A stretch of DNA of 64,000 nucleotides from Jidongwangia harbinensis (GTDB lineage: Bacteria; Actinomycetota; Actinomycetes; Mycobacteriales; Micromonosporaceae): positions 124,001-188,000 of the forward strand of contig NZ_JAIWNC010000005.1 in NCBI RefSeq assembly GCF_020216025.1, read 5' to 3'. The position numbers and the translations under genes were made by a program. Below the pieces are notes generated by a model. It made no database searches. It was not told the DNA's origin and saw only the letters and a program-made list of their open reading frames with translations. Every line of letters starts with the position of its first letter. Position 1 is the stretch's first letter. Shown here one piece after another: positions 54,282-62,311 of this stretch.

Positions 54282-55061
54282 TCAGGCACACGGCCCGGAT
54301 CGTGGCGCGGACGCCGGCGGAACCAGCTCGCCGAGGCGGCCGGTGGGCAGGGCGATCCATCCCTCGGTACGGGCCGCCTCCCGCTGAGTGGCGTCCGGTG
54401 CGAGCACTCGTCCGATCGCCGCGGCCCGGGCGGCGATCGCGGCGAGAACGGCGTCGAAGGCGTCATGGCTGCGCCGGCAGAGTTCCTCATGGGGTCCCCA
54501 GCTGAGCCACGGTGCCGCCGCCGCCAGCTCGTCGACCAGCGGACCGGGTCCGCTGCCACCGCCCGGCGTCTTGTATCCGCGGTGGGTCAGCCCCCATCGG
54601 CGCAGCGCCGCGGCCGGGTACACCTCCACCACCACGCCGTCGCCGCACCGGTCCACCGGTCGCCCCTCCGCGGCGAGGCGCGCCAGCAGGGCGGCGCACC
54701 GGAAGGCGGCGTGCGCGATGCGGTCTGCGGAGACGCTGAGCGGGACGAGCCCGGTCTCCGCGCGAACGATCTCGTCGGTCAACCGGTACGCCAGCGCACG
54801 TCGCCACCGGGCACCGTCGGTGTAACCGGGCGGCGGCAGCCGGCCGTGCTGCTGGGCGACGACGAAGGAGACGAACGTCGCCGGCCACCCCAGCGGACAG
54901 TCCAGTCCCACCTTGTCGGCCAGCCGGATCGCGTCGACGATCTGGTCGTCGGAGACGCCCAGCCGGGCCGCCTGGATCGTCGCCCGGCCGTCGGACCACT
55001 CCACGACGGCGATCGCGGTGCGGACGTCGGCGGCGGCGAGGTCCACTCCGAGCGTCCGCAC
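54282..55061 (-). CDS. DUF429 protein, predicted RNase H-like nuclease
   Basis: A 259-residue protein with the DUF429 pattern: an N-terminal strand with Asp (TLGVDLAAADVRTAIAVVEW), DCPLGWP, VVEVYPAAALRRWG, and HDAFDAVLAAIAARAAA. The conserved Asp/Glu set suggests an RNase H-like fold, and nuclease activity is predicted for the family. I start it at GTG 55061 because the family begins just before the first strand; there is no clear ribosome-binding site. Confidence 0.78.
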   Translation of the reverse strand: MRTLGVDLAAADVRTAIAVVEWSDGRATIQAARLGVSDDQIVDAIRLADKVGLDCPLGWPATFVSFVVAQQHGRLPPPGYTDGARWRRALAYRLTDEIVRAETGLVPLSVSADRIAHAAFRCAALLARLAAEGRPVDRCGDGVVVEVYPAAALRRWGLTHRGYKTPGGGSGPGPLVDELAAAAPWLSWGPHEELCRRSHDAFDAVLAAIAARAAAIGRVLAPDATQREAARTEGWIALPTGRLGELVPPASAPRSGPCA

Positions 55062-55140
55062 GCCTGCACCATAGACCGCCCGGCCGGGTGCCACGATCGG
55101 CGTCCGTCAGGACCCGCCGGATAGGGCGAAACCCGGCGAC

Positions 55141-55153
55141 GTGAGCGCTAACA
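55141..55153. promoter_or_regulatory. LacI-type operator-like sequence upstream of the AbfB-sigma gene
   Basis: GTGAGCGCTAACA is a near-palindrome around AGCGCT, the shape of LacI-family operators that control polysaccharide-use genes in actinomycetes. It lies 169-181 bases upstream of the sigma-AbfB gene. A second such sequence (GTGAGCGCTATCA) lies after that gene at 56828-56840. Confidence 0.45.
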
Positions 55154-55321
55154 ACCGGAAGCGACCAACCCGCCCGGAATGCGCACCTGCGATACCGGCC
55201 GAAAACCGTCCCCGCCATTCTCTCCGCAGGAAACCATGCCCTTGAATGGAATGCGGGACGGCCGTAGCATGTCGTCCCCGGACCGCCGCCACCGTCCGGG
55301 TTCCGGGACAGCGGTGAGGAC

Positions 55322-56728
55322 ATGCCAGCCACCCGTACGAACGAGACGAGGGTCGTCGCCGCGGCGCGGGCCGGGGATCGGCGCGCGCTGGAGGAGCTCG
55401 CGGCGACGCATCTGCCGTTGGTCTACACGATGGTGCGGCGGGCACTGGGCGCACACCCGGACGTCGACGACGTGGTGCAGGACATCATGGTGCGGGCGTT
55501 GCGGCGGTTGCCGTCCCTGCGTTCCGAGGAGAACTTCCGACCCTGGCTGGCCGCGATCGCGCTGCGGCAGATCGGCACCCACCTGCGCCGGAAGGACCGG
55601 GCCGCCCGGCGTACCACCGGCTTGGAGGAGGCCGCCCACCTCCCGGACCTGGACGTGCCGTCCGAGGACCTGATGGTCCTGCGGGTCGAGCTGTCGGATC
55701 AGCGCCGCCAGGCGGAACGGGCGAGCCGGTGGTTGGACCCGGACGACCGGGCGCTGCTGCCGTTGTGGTGGCTGGAACTCGGAAACTACGTCTCCCGGTC
55801 CGAGGTCGCGGCCGCGCTGGGACTGAGTGTGGCCCACGCGGGTGTACGCATCCAGCGCATGCGCGGGCAGCTGGAGGTCTGCCGTGCCGTGGTGGCGGCG
55901 CTCGAGACGCGGCCGAGGTGCGACGGGCTCGACGCCGCGGTCGCCGACTGGAACGGCGTGCCGAGTCCGCTGTGGCGCAAGCGGGTGGTCCGGCACCTCC
56001 GGTCCTGCGCCGTCTGCTCCCGGGCGACCGACCGGATGCTGCCCACCGACCGCCTGTTCCCGGCGTTCGCGCTGTTGCCGGTGCCGGACGCGCTGACCGG
56101 GACGTGGCTCGGCGAGACCGCGGCGCCGAGCCCGGCCGGATCGGTGAGCGTGGGACTGCAGACCGGCCTGCTGCACCCGGTCATCCCCGCCGTCGCGGCC
56201 GGCATCTTCGTCATCGGCGCGGGCGCCACCGCGGCGAAACTGTCGGTGCCGGAGCAGCCGGGCCCGGCGGACGGCCCGGCGGCCACCGCGCTGCGGGCCG
56301 GCCCGACCTCGCTGGAGGCCCAGAACGCCGCCGGCCGGTACGTCTCCACCGAAGCCGACCTGGGCGTGCTGGACCGGGTACGCCCGGGCAGCGCCGCCGA
56401 GGTCCGTACCGCCGCCACGTTCGACGTGGTTCCCGGCCTCGCCGACGCCGGCTGCTTCTCCTTCCGCGTCTCGGACGGCCGCTACCTGCGGCATGCCTCC
56501 TGGCGGGTACGCCTGGACCGGAACGTGGGCACCGTCCTGTTCCGTGGCGACGCCACCTTCTGCCAGCGCCCGGGCGCCGCCGCGGGCTCGCTGTCGCTGG
56601 AGTCGTCGAACTACCCGGGCTGGTTCCTGCGGCACCGGAACGGCCAGCTGTGGGTGGACCGGTCGGATCGCAGTGCCGCGTTCCGGGCGGACAGCTCCTT
56701 TGTGGTGCGGGCTCCACTGTCCCGCTGA
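55322..56728 (+). CDS. Sigma-70 factor fused to membrane anchor and AbfB sugar-binding domain
   Basis: A 468-residue multidomain protein. Residues about 10-180 are an ECF sigma factor: region 2 (VYTMVRRALGAHPDVDDVVQ), a DNA-contacting RPWLAAIALRQIGTHLRRK segment, and region 4 (SRSEVAAALGLSVAHAGVRIQRM). Then come a Cys motif HLRSCAVC like that of zinc anti-sigma factors (about 230), one membrane helix (about 283-303) and an outside beta-trefoil AbfB/CBM42 domain (about 325-468; GRYVSTEADLGVL, YLRHASWRVRL, WFLRHRNGQLWV). Sensor, anti-sigma anchor and sigma factor thus share one chain. ATG 55322 follows GGTGAGG. Confidence 0.85.
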   Translation: MPATRTNETRVVAAARAGDRRALEELAATHLPLVYTMVRRALGAHPDVDDVVQDIMVRALRRLPSLRSEENFRPWLAAIALRQIGTHLRRKDRAARRTTGLEEAAHLPDLDVPSEDLMVLRVELSDQRRQAERASRWLDPDDRALLPLWWLELGNYVSRSEVAAALGLSVAHAGVRIQRMRGQLEVCRAVVAALETRPRCDGLDAAVADWNGVPSPLWRKRVVRHLRSCAVCSRATDRMLPTDRLFPAFALLPVPDALTGTWLGETAAPSPAGSVSVGLQTGLLHPVIPAVAAGIFVIGAGATAAKLSVPEQPGPADGPAATALRAGPTSLEAQNAAGRYVSTEADLGVLDRVRPGSAAEVRTAATFDVVPGLADAGCFSFRVSDGRYLRHASWRVRLDRNVGTVLFRGDATFCQRPGAAAGSLSLESSNYPGWFLRHRNGQLWVDRSDRSAAFRADSSFVVRAPLSR

Positions 56729-56820
56729 AAAGTGTTATCCGCGGGGCGGGTTCGGAGTCGTCCCGCCGCGCATACTGGCGTGCCGGAGCAACGGGAACGG
56801 TCCGGTTATATGCGATGCGC

Positions 56821-56847
56821 TCGTGATGTGAGCGCTATCAATCACGA
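56821..56847. promoter_or_regulatory. Nested palindrome with LacI-type core
   Basis: TCGTGAT (56821-56827) and ATCACGA (56841-56847) are perfect inverted arms around GTGAGCGCTATCA, a LacI-operator-like core matching the site at 55141. It sits between two convergent genes (ends at 56728 and 56906), which is an unusual place for an operator; a hairpin terminator role is the alternative. Confidence 0.45.
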
Positions 56848-56905
56848 CTTTCGAACGGGGCGGGACAAGGCCGACTACGTGTACCGCAAATGTTGACCGC
56901 ACCGC

Positions 56906-58471
56906 TCAGCCGGCCGGGAACGGTTCCAGGTCCTGGGCGCACCGGGTGCCTTCCGGCGGCAGCTCGCCGTCGATCAGGTACCGGGTGTACCAGTTCGTGA
57001 CGCAGACGCTGTGGTTGCTCGTGTGACCGAAGCCGTCCAGCGTCAACAGCCGGGCATTGCCCAGCTGGCGGGTCATCCGGACGGCGAAGCTGTACCGCGT
57101 CGCCGGGTCGTACGTCGGGTTGACCACCAGGACGGTCCGGGCGGTGTCCGCGTTCCACGGCCCGGCGTAGCGCTCCTCGGTCCGGGGCCAGTTCGCGCAG
57201 CCGACCTCGCCGAACGCCTCGCCGCGGCCGAACGTCGGGTGGGCCGCCTCGAACGCCTCGGCGATCTCCGGATACTGCGCCGGATTGCGCGGCAGTGGCG
57301 CGTCCGCACAGTTCACCGCGTAGAACGCGTCGTTGCCGTTGTAGGTGTACGCGTCGGCCAGCCAGCCGCGGGCCGGCGGCACCTTCGGCAACGACGGCGC
57401 ACCGGCCGCGCGTGACGGGCGTGCGGTGGTCGCCTTGCCGGTGATCCCGTCGTACACGAACTGGAGGGTCTCGGCCGTGTCCGGGAAGGAGGCCACCTCG
57501 TACAGGGAGCCGTAGACGATCCCGTACAGCAGGTCGATGCTCACCGAGCCGAGACCGGGCAGCGTCACCGGTCCCTGCCGCAACCGGGTCTGGATCGCGG
57601 TGAGCTTGGCGCGCGCGTTCCCGGCGAACGCGCAGTTCGGCCCCGCCGCGTCGCACTCCGCGAGGAAGTGGCGCAATGCCAGCTCGAAGCCGCCGGCCCG
57701 GTCGAACTTGTTGGCCAGGCGCTGGTTGGTGCGCTGATCCGGGTCCACGTTGCCGTCCAGGATGATGGCGCGCACCCGGTCCGGGAACAGGTTGGCGTAC
57801 GTCGCACCGATCAGCGTGCCGTAGGAAAGGCCGAGGTAGCTGAGGCTGTCGTCGCCCACCGCCTGGCGGAGCAGATCGAGGTCCTTGGCGACGTTCACCG
57901 TGCTCATGTGGCGCAGCAGCGGCCCGGCGTTCCGCTTGCAGCTCTCGGTGTACGCGAGGTTCGCGCGTACCGTGCTCGTGATCGTCTCCTGGGTCAGCGG
58001 CAACAGCCGCATCTGCGCGAGCAGTTCCTCGGCCTCGGCATCGCTCGAGAAGCACTCAATCGGGTCGCTCGCCGCGACCCCCCGCGGATCGAAGCCGATG
58101 ATGTCGAACCGGGCGAGGACCTCCGGCGGGAAGAGCCCCGACCGTTCACTGACCAGACTGCGGCCTTCGCCGCCGGGGCCGCCGGGATTGAAGAAGATCG
58201 AGCCGATCCGGCGGGCCGGATCGTCGGCGGGGCGCCGGGCGAGCGCGATCGTCGTGGTGGCCCCCCGGGGCCGGTCGTGGTCGAGCGGCACCTCGTAGGT
58301 GGCGCAGCCGTACTCGACGAGCCAATCCTCGGTGCACGCCGCCCAGGTGATCGGCGCGACGGCCGGTGCGGCGACGGCCGCGCCCGGCACGGCGGCGGCC
58401 GCGACCAGAACGGCGAGGGCCACACCGGCCCGGGCGACGAGTGGGCTACGGACGGAAAAGCGGACGGCCAT
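56906..58471 (-). CDS. Secreted alpha/beta-hydrolase (tripeptidyl aminopeptidase family)
   Basis: A 521-residue exported serine hydrolase: signal peptide (VALAVLVAAAAVPGAAVAAP), oxyanion-region FFNPGGPGGEG, nucleophile Ser in GLSYGTLIG, catalytic Asp in NPTYDPATRY and His in DGFGHTSNH. The C-terminal TAP-like segment is typical of actinomycete tripeptidyl aminopeptidases (SlpD/E, Tap). AGGA lies seven bases before the ATG, and an AT-rich upstream region (about 58510-58545) may hold its promoter. Confidence 0.9.
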   Translation of the reverse strand: MAVRFSVRSPLVARAGVALAVLVAAAAVPGAAVAAPAVAPITWAACTEDWLVEYGCATYEVPLDHDRPRGATTTIALARRPADDPARRIGSIFFNPGGPGGEGRSLVSERSGLFPPEVLARFDIIGFDPRGVAASDPIECFSSDAEAEELLAQMRLLPLTQETITSTVRANLAYTESCKRNAGPLLRHMSTVNVAKDLDLLRQAVGDDSLSYLGLSYGTLIGATYANLFPDRVRAIILDGNVDPDQRTNQRLANKFDRAGGFELALRHFLAECDAAGPNCAFAGNARAKLTAIQTRLRQGPVTLPGLGSVSIDLLYGIVYGSLYEVASFPDTAETLQFVYDGITGKATTARPSRAAGAPSLPKVPPARGWLADAYTYNGNDAFYAVNCADAPLPRNPAQYPEIAEAFEAAHPTFGRGEAFGEVGCANWPRTEERYAGPWNADTARTVLVVNPTYDPATRYSFAVRMTRQLGNARLLTLDGFGHTSNHSVCVTNWYTRYLIDGELPPEGTRCAQDLEPFPAG

Positions 58472-58554
58472 GGTGCGTCCTCCGATCTGGGGCGGGATCG
58501 GCCGTCATCGTTCCATCCATTGACAAGTGTTGTTTTTAGATTGCGCGACGGGCG

Positions 58555-59844
58555 TCAGGCGCGCATGACGGACGCGATCGGGATGCGGGCCGCCCGCAGC
58601 GCGGGAACGAAACCGCCCAGAATGCCGGCGATCAGCCCGGCGACGATTCCGGCGAGGCCGGCGTCCCACGGATACTGCATGTTCTGCAGGAACGGTTCGG
58701 CGTCACCGAGCATCATGGACACCAGCTTGAGGCCGCCCACGCTGACCCCGATCGCCGCGGCCGCGGTGAGCAGGCCGGTCAGCAGCGTCTCGGCGAGCAC
58801 GATGCCGGCGAGCAGCGACCTCGGGGTGCCGACCGCCCGGCGCAGCGCGAACTCCTCGATCCGTTCGCCGACCGTGGCCAGGCCGACGTTGAGGATGCCG
58901 GCGACCCCGATCAGCAGGACCAGGCCGGCCATCGCCAGGAACACCAGGCGGATCAGCGCGAGTTCGTCCTCCTGCCGCTCGAGCGAGTCGACGGTCTGCA
59001 CGCCGACCTGCAGTCCGAGGCCGGTCAGCCGGGACGTCAGCACCTGCTCCACCGGGGTCGACCCGGTCATCAGCACCTGCAGCTCGCCGCCGGTGCCCGG
59101 GTCGGTCAGGGTGTTGACCGGCAGCCAGGTGACCAGCTCGTCCATCCGCACGTACGCCCGCGGTTGAATGTCGCCGTCGTCGATCACCCCGACGAACTGC
59201 GGTGTGATGTGCGCGATCGCACCGCGCACGCGCATCTCGGCGGGGACCCGATACCGCTCGAAGCCCTTGGCGGCCTCCAGGTTGAGGACCAGCCGCGGCG
59301 CCATCGCCGGCATCGTGGTGAAGTCGAGCCACTGCCCGTGCCGCGGCCGGTACGGCCGGTACGGCCGGAACGCGCGGACGTCGCCGGTCAGCGCGGTGAG
59401 CCGGACCTCCACGGCCTGCCCGGTCGGCTCGGGGTTGGGCTGGCAGGTCCCGTCCGGGAAACAGATCTCCCCGGAGGATCCCCAGTTCTCGTCGAACGGC
59501 GCGGCGCCCTCGTTGACCGGCCGGACGCCGGGCTCGCCGATGATCGCGGGCAGGACGATCATCGCCGTCGCGTCCGGCCGGCCCTCGACCGTGTCGAGGA
59601 CGGCGCTCGCCGCGCCCGGCTCCGGCGGGACGTAGAGGTTCTTGGTGCCGTCGATGCCGTTGGTCAGTTCCACGTTGGCGAGCAGCGCGCGTTCGGCGAT
59701 GCTCGCGCCGGCCTGGACCACCACCACGGCGAGCACACCGAGGAAGAGGCTCACCATCGACAGCAACGTGCGCAGCTTGCGGGCCCGGATCCCCTGCAGG
59801 CCGATGACCAGTGCCGAGCGGAACCGGCCGGACAGCCGCCTCAC
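58555..59844 (-). CDS. ABC transporter permease (MacB/FtsX type)
   Basis: A 429-residue permease with one N-terminal helix (LLSMVSLFLGVLAVVVVQAG), a large extracytoplasmic domain (about 45-290) and three C-terminal helices (VFLAMAGLVLLIGVAGILNVGL, a pair further on). This is the MacB topology for mechanotransmission export of peptides or antibiotics. EEFALRRAVGTPR is the FtsX-family coupling motif. GTG 59844 overlaps the ATPase stop by four bases. Last gene of a three-gene operon. Confidence 0.9.
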   Translation of the reverse strand: MRRLSGRFRSALVIGLQGIRARKLRTLLSMVSLFLGVLAVVVVQAGASIAERALLANVELTNGIDGTKNLYVPPEPGAASAVLDTVEGRPDATAMIVLPAIIGEPGVRPVNEGAAPFDENWGSSGEICFPDGTCQPNPEPTGQAVEVRLTALTGDVRAFRPYRPYRPRHGQWLDFTTMPAMAPRLVLNLEAAKGFERYRVPAEMRVRGAIAHITPQFVGVIDDGDIQPRAYVRMDELVTWLPVNTLTDPGTGGELQVLMTGSTPVEQVLTSRLTGLGLQVGVQTVDSLERQEDELALIRLVFLAMAGLVLLIGVAGILNVGLATVGERIEEFALRRAVGTPRSLLAGIVLAETLLTGLLTAAAAIGVSVGGLKLVSMMLGDAEPFLQNMQYPWDAGLAGIVAGLIAGILGGFVPALRAARIPIASVMRA

Positions 59845-60530
59845 GCCCGGACCCGCTCGGTCAGCACACCGTCGACCAGGTCGAGCGTACGGTCCATCCG
59901 GGCCGCGTGGTCGCGGTCGTGCGTGACCAGCACCAGACCGCAGCCGCGGGTGGTCGCGGCCAGCAACGCCTCGATGACCGCGGTGCCGGTCTCGGTGTCC
60001 AGGGCACCGGTCGGTTCGTCCGCGAGCAGCACCACCGGCCGGCGCACCAGGGCCCGCGCGATCGCCACCCGTTGCTGCTCCCCGCCCGACATCCGGGCCG
60101 GCCGGTTCTTCGCCAGGTGCGCGATGCCGACCTGGTCCAGCGCCTCCAGGACCCGGGCGCGTCGTTCCCGGCGGGGCAGCCAGCCCTGCCCGTTGACCAG
60201 CGCCATGGCCACGTTCTGCGCGGCGGTCAGATGCTTGAGCAGGAAGAACCGCTGGAACACGAACCCGAAGTGGGAGCTGCGCAGCTTCGCCGCCCGGCGT
60301 TCCGGAAGCCGGCTGATGTCCTGGCCGGCGAGCAGGTAACTGCCCTCGTCCGGCCGGTCGAACAGGCCCAGAATGCTCAGCAGCGTGCTCTTGCCGGAAC
60401 CGGACCGGCCGACGATGGCGACGCTCTCGCCGGCCCGTACGGTGAGGTCCACGCCGGACAGAATGGTGCGGTCCTGCTCCTGGCCCTTGAGCACCTTGGT
60501 GATGCCGGTCAGGTCGATGAGGACGGTCAT
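59841..60530 (-). CDS. ABC transporter ATP-binding protein (MacB/LolD type)
   Basis: A 229-residue ATPase with Walker A GRSGSGKST, Q-loop FVFQRFFLLKHLT, signature MSGGEQQR, Walker B VVLLADEPTGALD and H-loop LVTHD. It powers the adjacent MacB-type permease. It overlaps the adaptor gene by four bases (ATGA), giving the operon order adaptor-ATPase-permease. Confidence 0.95.
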   Translation of the reverse strand: MTVLIDLTGITKVLKGQEQDRTILSGVDLTVRAGESVAIVGRSGSGKSTLLSILGLFDRPDEGSYLLAGQDISRLPERRAAKLRSSHFGFVFQRFFLLKHLTAAQNVAMALVNGQGWLPRRERRARVLEALDQVGIAHLAKNRPARMSGGEQQRVAIARALVRRPVVLLADEPTGALDTETGTAVIEALLAATTRGCGLVLVTHDRDHAARMDRTLDLVDGVLTERVRA

Positions 60531-61534
60531 CCCGGCATCCCCGACGCCCCACCCTCGGCGTCGGGCGCAGCGGTCGGCAGGTTCGGCCCGGGGATCGCCA
60601 CGGTCTCGTTGCCCCGCAGGCCCTTCTTGATCTCCACGACCCGGCCGTCGGTGATACCGAGGACCACGTCGACGGTCCGCCGGGACCGGTCCGGGCCGAC
60701 CAGGTCGATCTTGCCCTTGCCCTGCGTACCGGCGATCGCCTCGACCGGCAGGACCAGGACGTCGTTCGCCTTGCCGGTGACCACGTCCAGGGTGACCGCG
60801 GCGCCGTTGATCAGCTTGATCTCGTCCGGCGGCACGCAGACCAGCCGCAGGCCGGTCGGCTCCGACCCGTCGCCGCCACCGGCCGGCGGGGCCGCCGGCT
60901 CCGGTACCGGATTGGTGGCCGCCTGACCCGAGGCCTGCGGGTCCGGCTTCTCCGGCGGCGGCTCCGGGATGGTCCCGGCCGGAAGGGCGGCGATGGTGCC
61001 GAGCGTGGTACACCGGAACGGACCCGGACCGTTCTTGATCTGGGCGCGCACGGTCTTCGCACCGCCGGAGATCCGGTAGGCCAGGGCACTGTCGATCTCG
61101 GCGACGATGCCGTACCCGGCGTGCCGCGCGGACACGACCGGCATCCCGGTGGAGACGTCCGCCCGGTCCTCCATCAGCCGGCCGGCCATGGTGGAGTCCT
61201 TGGGAATCTCGACCCGGTGCGGCTCGCCGTCCTCCCACACCGTCGCCACCCACCGCGGCTGGGAGGCCGGCACGCTGGACGGCGCCCGCTGCACGTAGCG
61301 GATCTCGCCGTCGGCCGGCGCCACGATCCCGAAGACCGGGTTGATGCTCACCTTGCCGTTCAGGCTGACCCGGTTGCTGAGATCCTGCCGGACCGGCTTG
61401 ACCGTGGTCAGGACGGTTCCCCGGGGTTCCAGGCCGGGCGTCTGCCCGTCCCCGCCCGATGAGGTGCATCCGGCCAGGACGGCGGCGATGGACACCACCG
61501 CGCCCGCGCGGAGCGGCAACCTGAGTCTGTGCAC
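60527..61534 (-). CDS. Lipoprotein adaptor of the MacAB-like efflux system
   Basis: A 335-residue lipoprotein (lipobox VLAGC at about residue 22) of the HlyD/RND-adaptor type found with MacB-like permeases in Gram-positive bacteria: GKVSINPVFGIVAPADGEI, a lipoyl-like region, and VLVLPVEAIAGTQGKGKIDLV with VEIKKGLRGNETVAI at the end. A Pro/Ala-rich insert (about 190-225) interrupts it. GTG 61534 follows GGGAG. It links the transporter to the cell surface; the substrate is unknown. Confidence 0.85.
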   Translation of the reverse strand: MHRLRLPLRAGAVVSIAAVLAGCTSSGGDGQTPGLEPRGTVLTTVKPVRQDLSNRVSLNGKVSINPVFGIVAPADGEIRYVQRAPSSVPASQPRWVATVWEDGEPHRVEIPKDSTMAGRLMEDRADVSTGMPVVSARHAGYGIVAEIDSALAYRISGGAKTVRAQIKNGPGPFRCTTLGTIAALPAGTIPEPPPEKPDPQASGQAATNPVPEPAAPPAGGGDGSEPTGLRLVCVPPDEIKLINGAAVTLDVVTGKANDVLVLPVEAIAGTQGKGKIDLVGPDRSRRTVDVVLGITDGRVVEIKKGLRGNETVAIPGPNLPTAAPDAEGGASGMPG

Positions 61535-61732
61535 CGGTTCTCCCGTGACGTGCTCGTCCGAACCGGCCGATCAGAGATGATCTCCGATCCGTCTCCGGCC
61601 CGGAGACGGTACATCGCCACCGCAAGTCCGCCCCGCCCGGTAGGGACAGAACGGACAGCCGGGCCCGATTCACGCCAGCGAATCGTAGCGTCGCCCCCCG
61701 GTGCGTTTGCCGGGGTACGCCAGGATCTGCGC

Positions 61733-62311
61733 ATGTACCCCGTGACACTCACCGGCCGCCGGATCACGCTGCGGGAGTTCCGCGACGGCGACGCGCCCGC
61801 CGCGCATGCCGTGCTGGGCGATCCGCTGGTCACCCGCTGGCTCGGTTTCGGTTACGCCGATCTCGCCGACGCCGAGCGGGCCCTGCGCGACACCATGGAC
61901 CGCGCCCGGCGGGACCCGCGCACCGAGTACCACCTCGTCGTCACGGCGCCGTCGGACGGTGTCGTCGGCCTGGTCCGGCTCTGGCTCGGCGGGGAGCGCG
62001 CCGGCGGAATCGGTTACGCGGTCCGGCCGGACCGGTGGGGCCGGGGGTACGCCACGGACGCCGCCCGGACCCTCGCCGGGTTCGCGTTCGGTGCGCTGGG
62101 TCTGCACCGGGTGCACGCCTCCGCGTTTCCGGACAACGTCGCGTCGCTTGCCGTGCTGGCCGGGCTCGGCATGACGTACGAGGGCCGGATCCGCGACGAC
62201 GCGCTGGTCGACGGCGAGTGGCGAGACTCGCTGCTGCACTCGGTGCTGGCGCCGGAGTGGCGGGCCGGGCTCAGCCGACCGCCGCGATCGGGCGCGGTGC
62301 CGCCGGGGTGA
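61733..62311 (+). CDS. GNAT-family N-acetyltransferase
   Basis: A 192-residue RimJ/RimL-type acetyltransferase: RRITLREFRDGDAPA at the start, acetyl-CoA loop RPDRWGRGYATDAAR, and HRVHASAFPDNVASLAVLAGLGM. The substrate is unknown. I use ATG 61733 (MYPVTLTG). Its last 41 bases overlap the 3' end of the convergent asnB gene. Confidence 0.87.
   Translation: MYPVTLTGRRITLREFRDGDAPAAHAVLGDPLVTRWLGFGYADLADAERALRDTMDRARRDPRTEYHLVVTAPSDGVVGLVRLWLGGERAGGIGYAVRPDRWGRGYATDAARTLAGFAFGALGLHRVHASAFPDNVASLAVLAGLGMTYEGRIRDDALVDGEWRDSLLHSVLAPEWRAGLSRPPRSGAVPPG

Noticed and set aside
56745-56790. GC-rich hairpin after the AbfB-sigma gene as a terminator
   Set aside because: The stem has a bulge and no T-tract; not strong enough to list as a feature.
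58510-58545. AT-rich patch with TTGACA and TAGATT on the plus strand
   Set aside because: The spacing of 12 is too short for a promoter and no plus-strand gene follows; more likely the upstream region of the minus-strand hydrolase gene.
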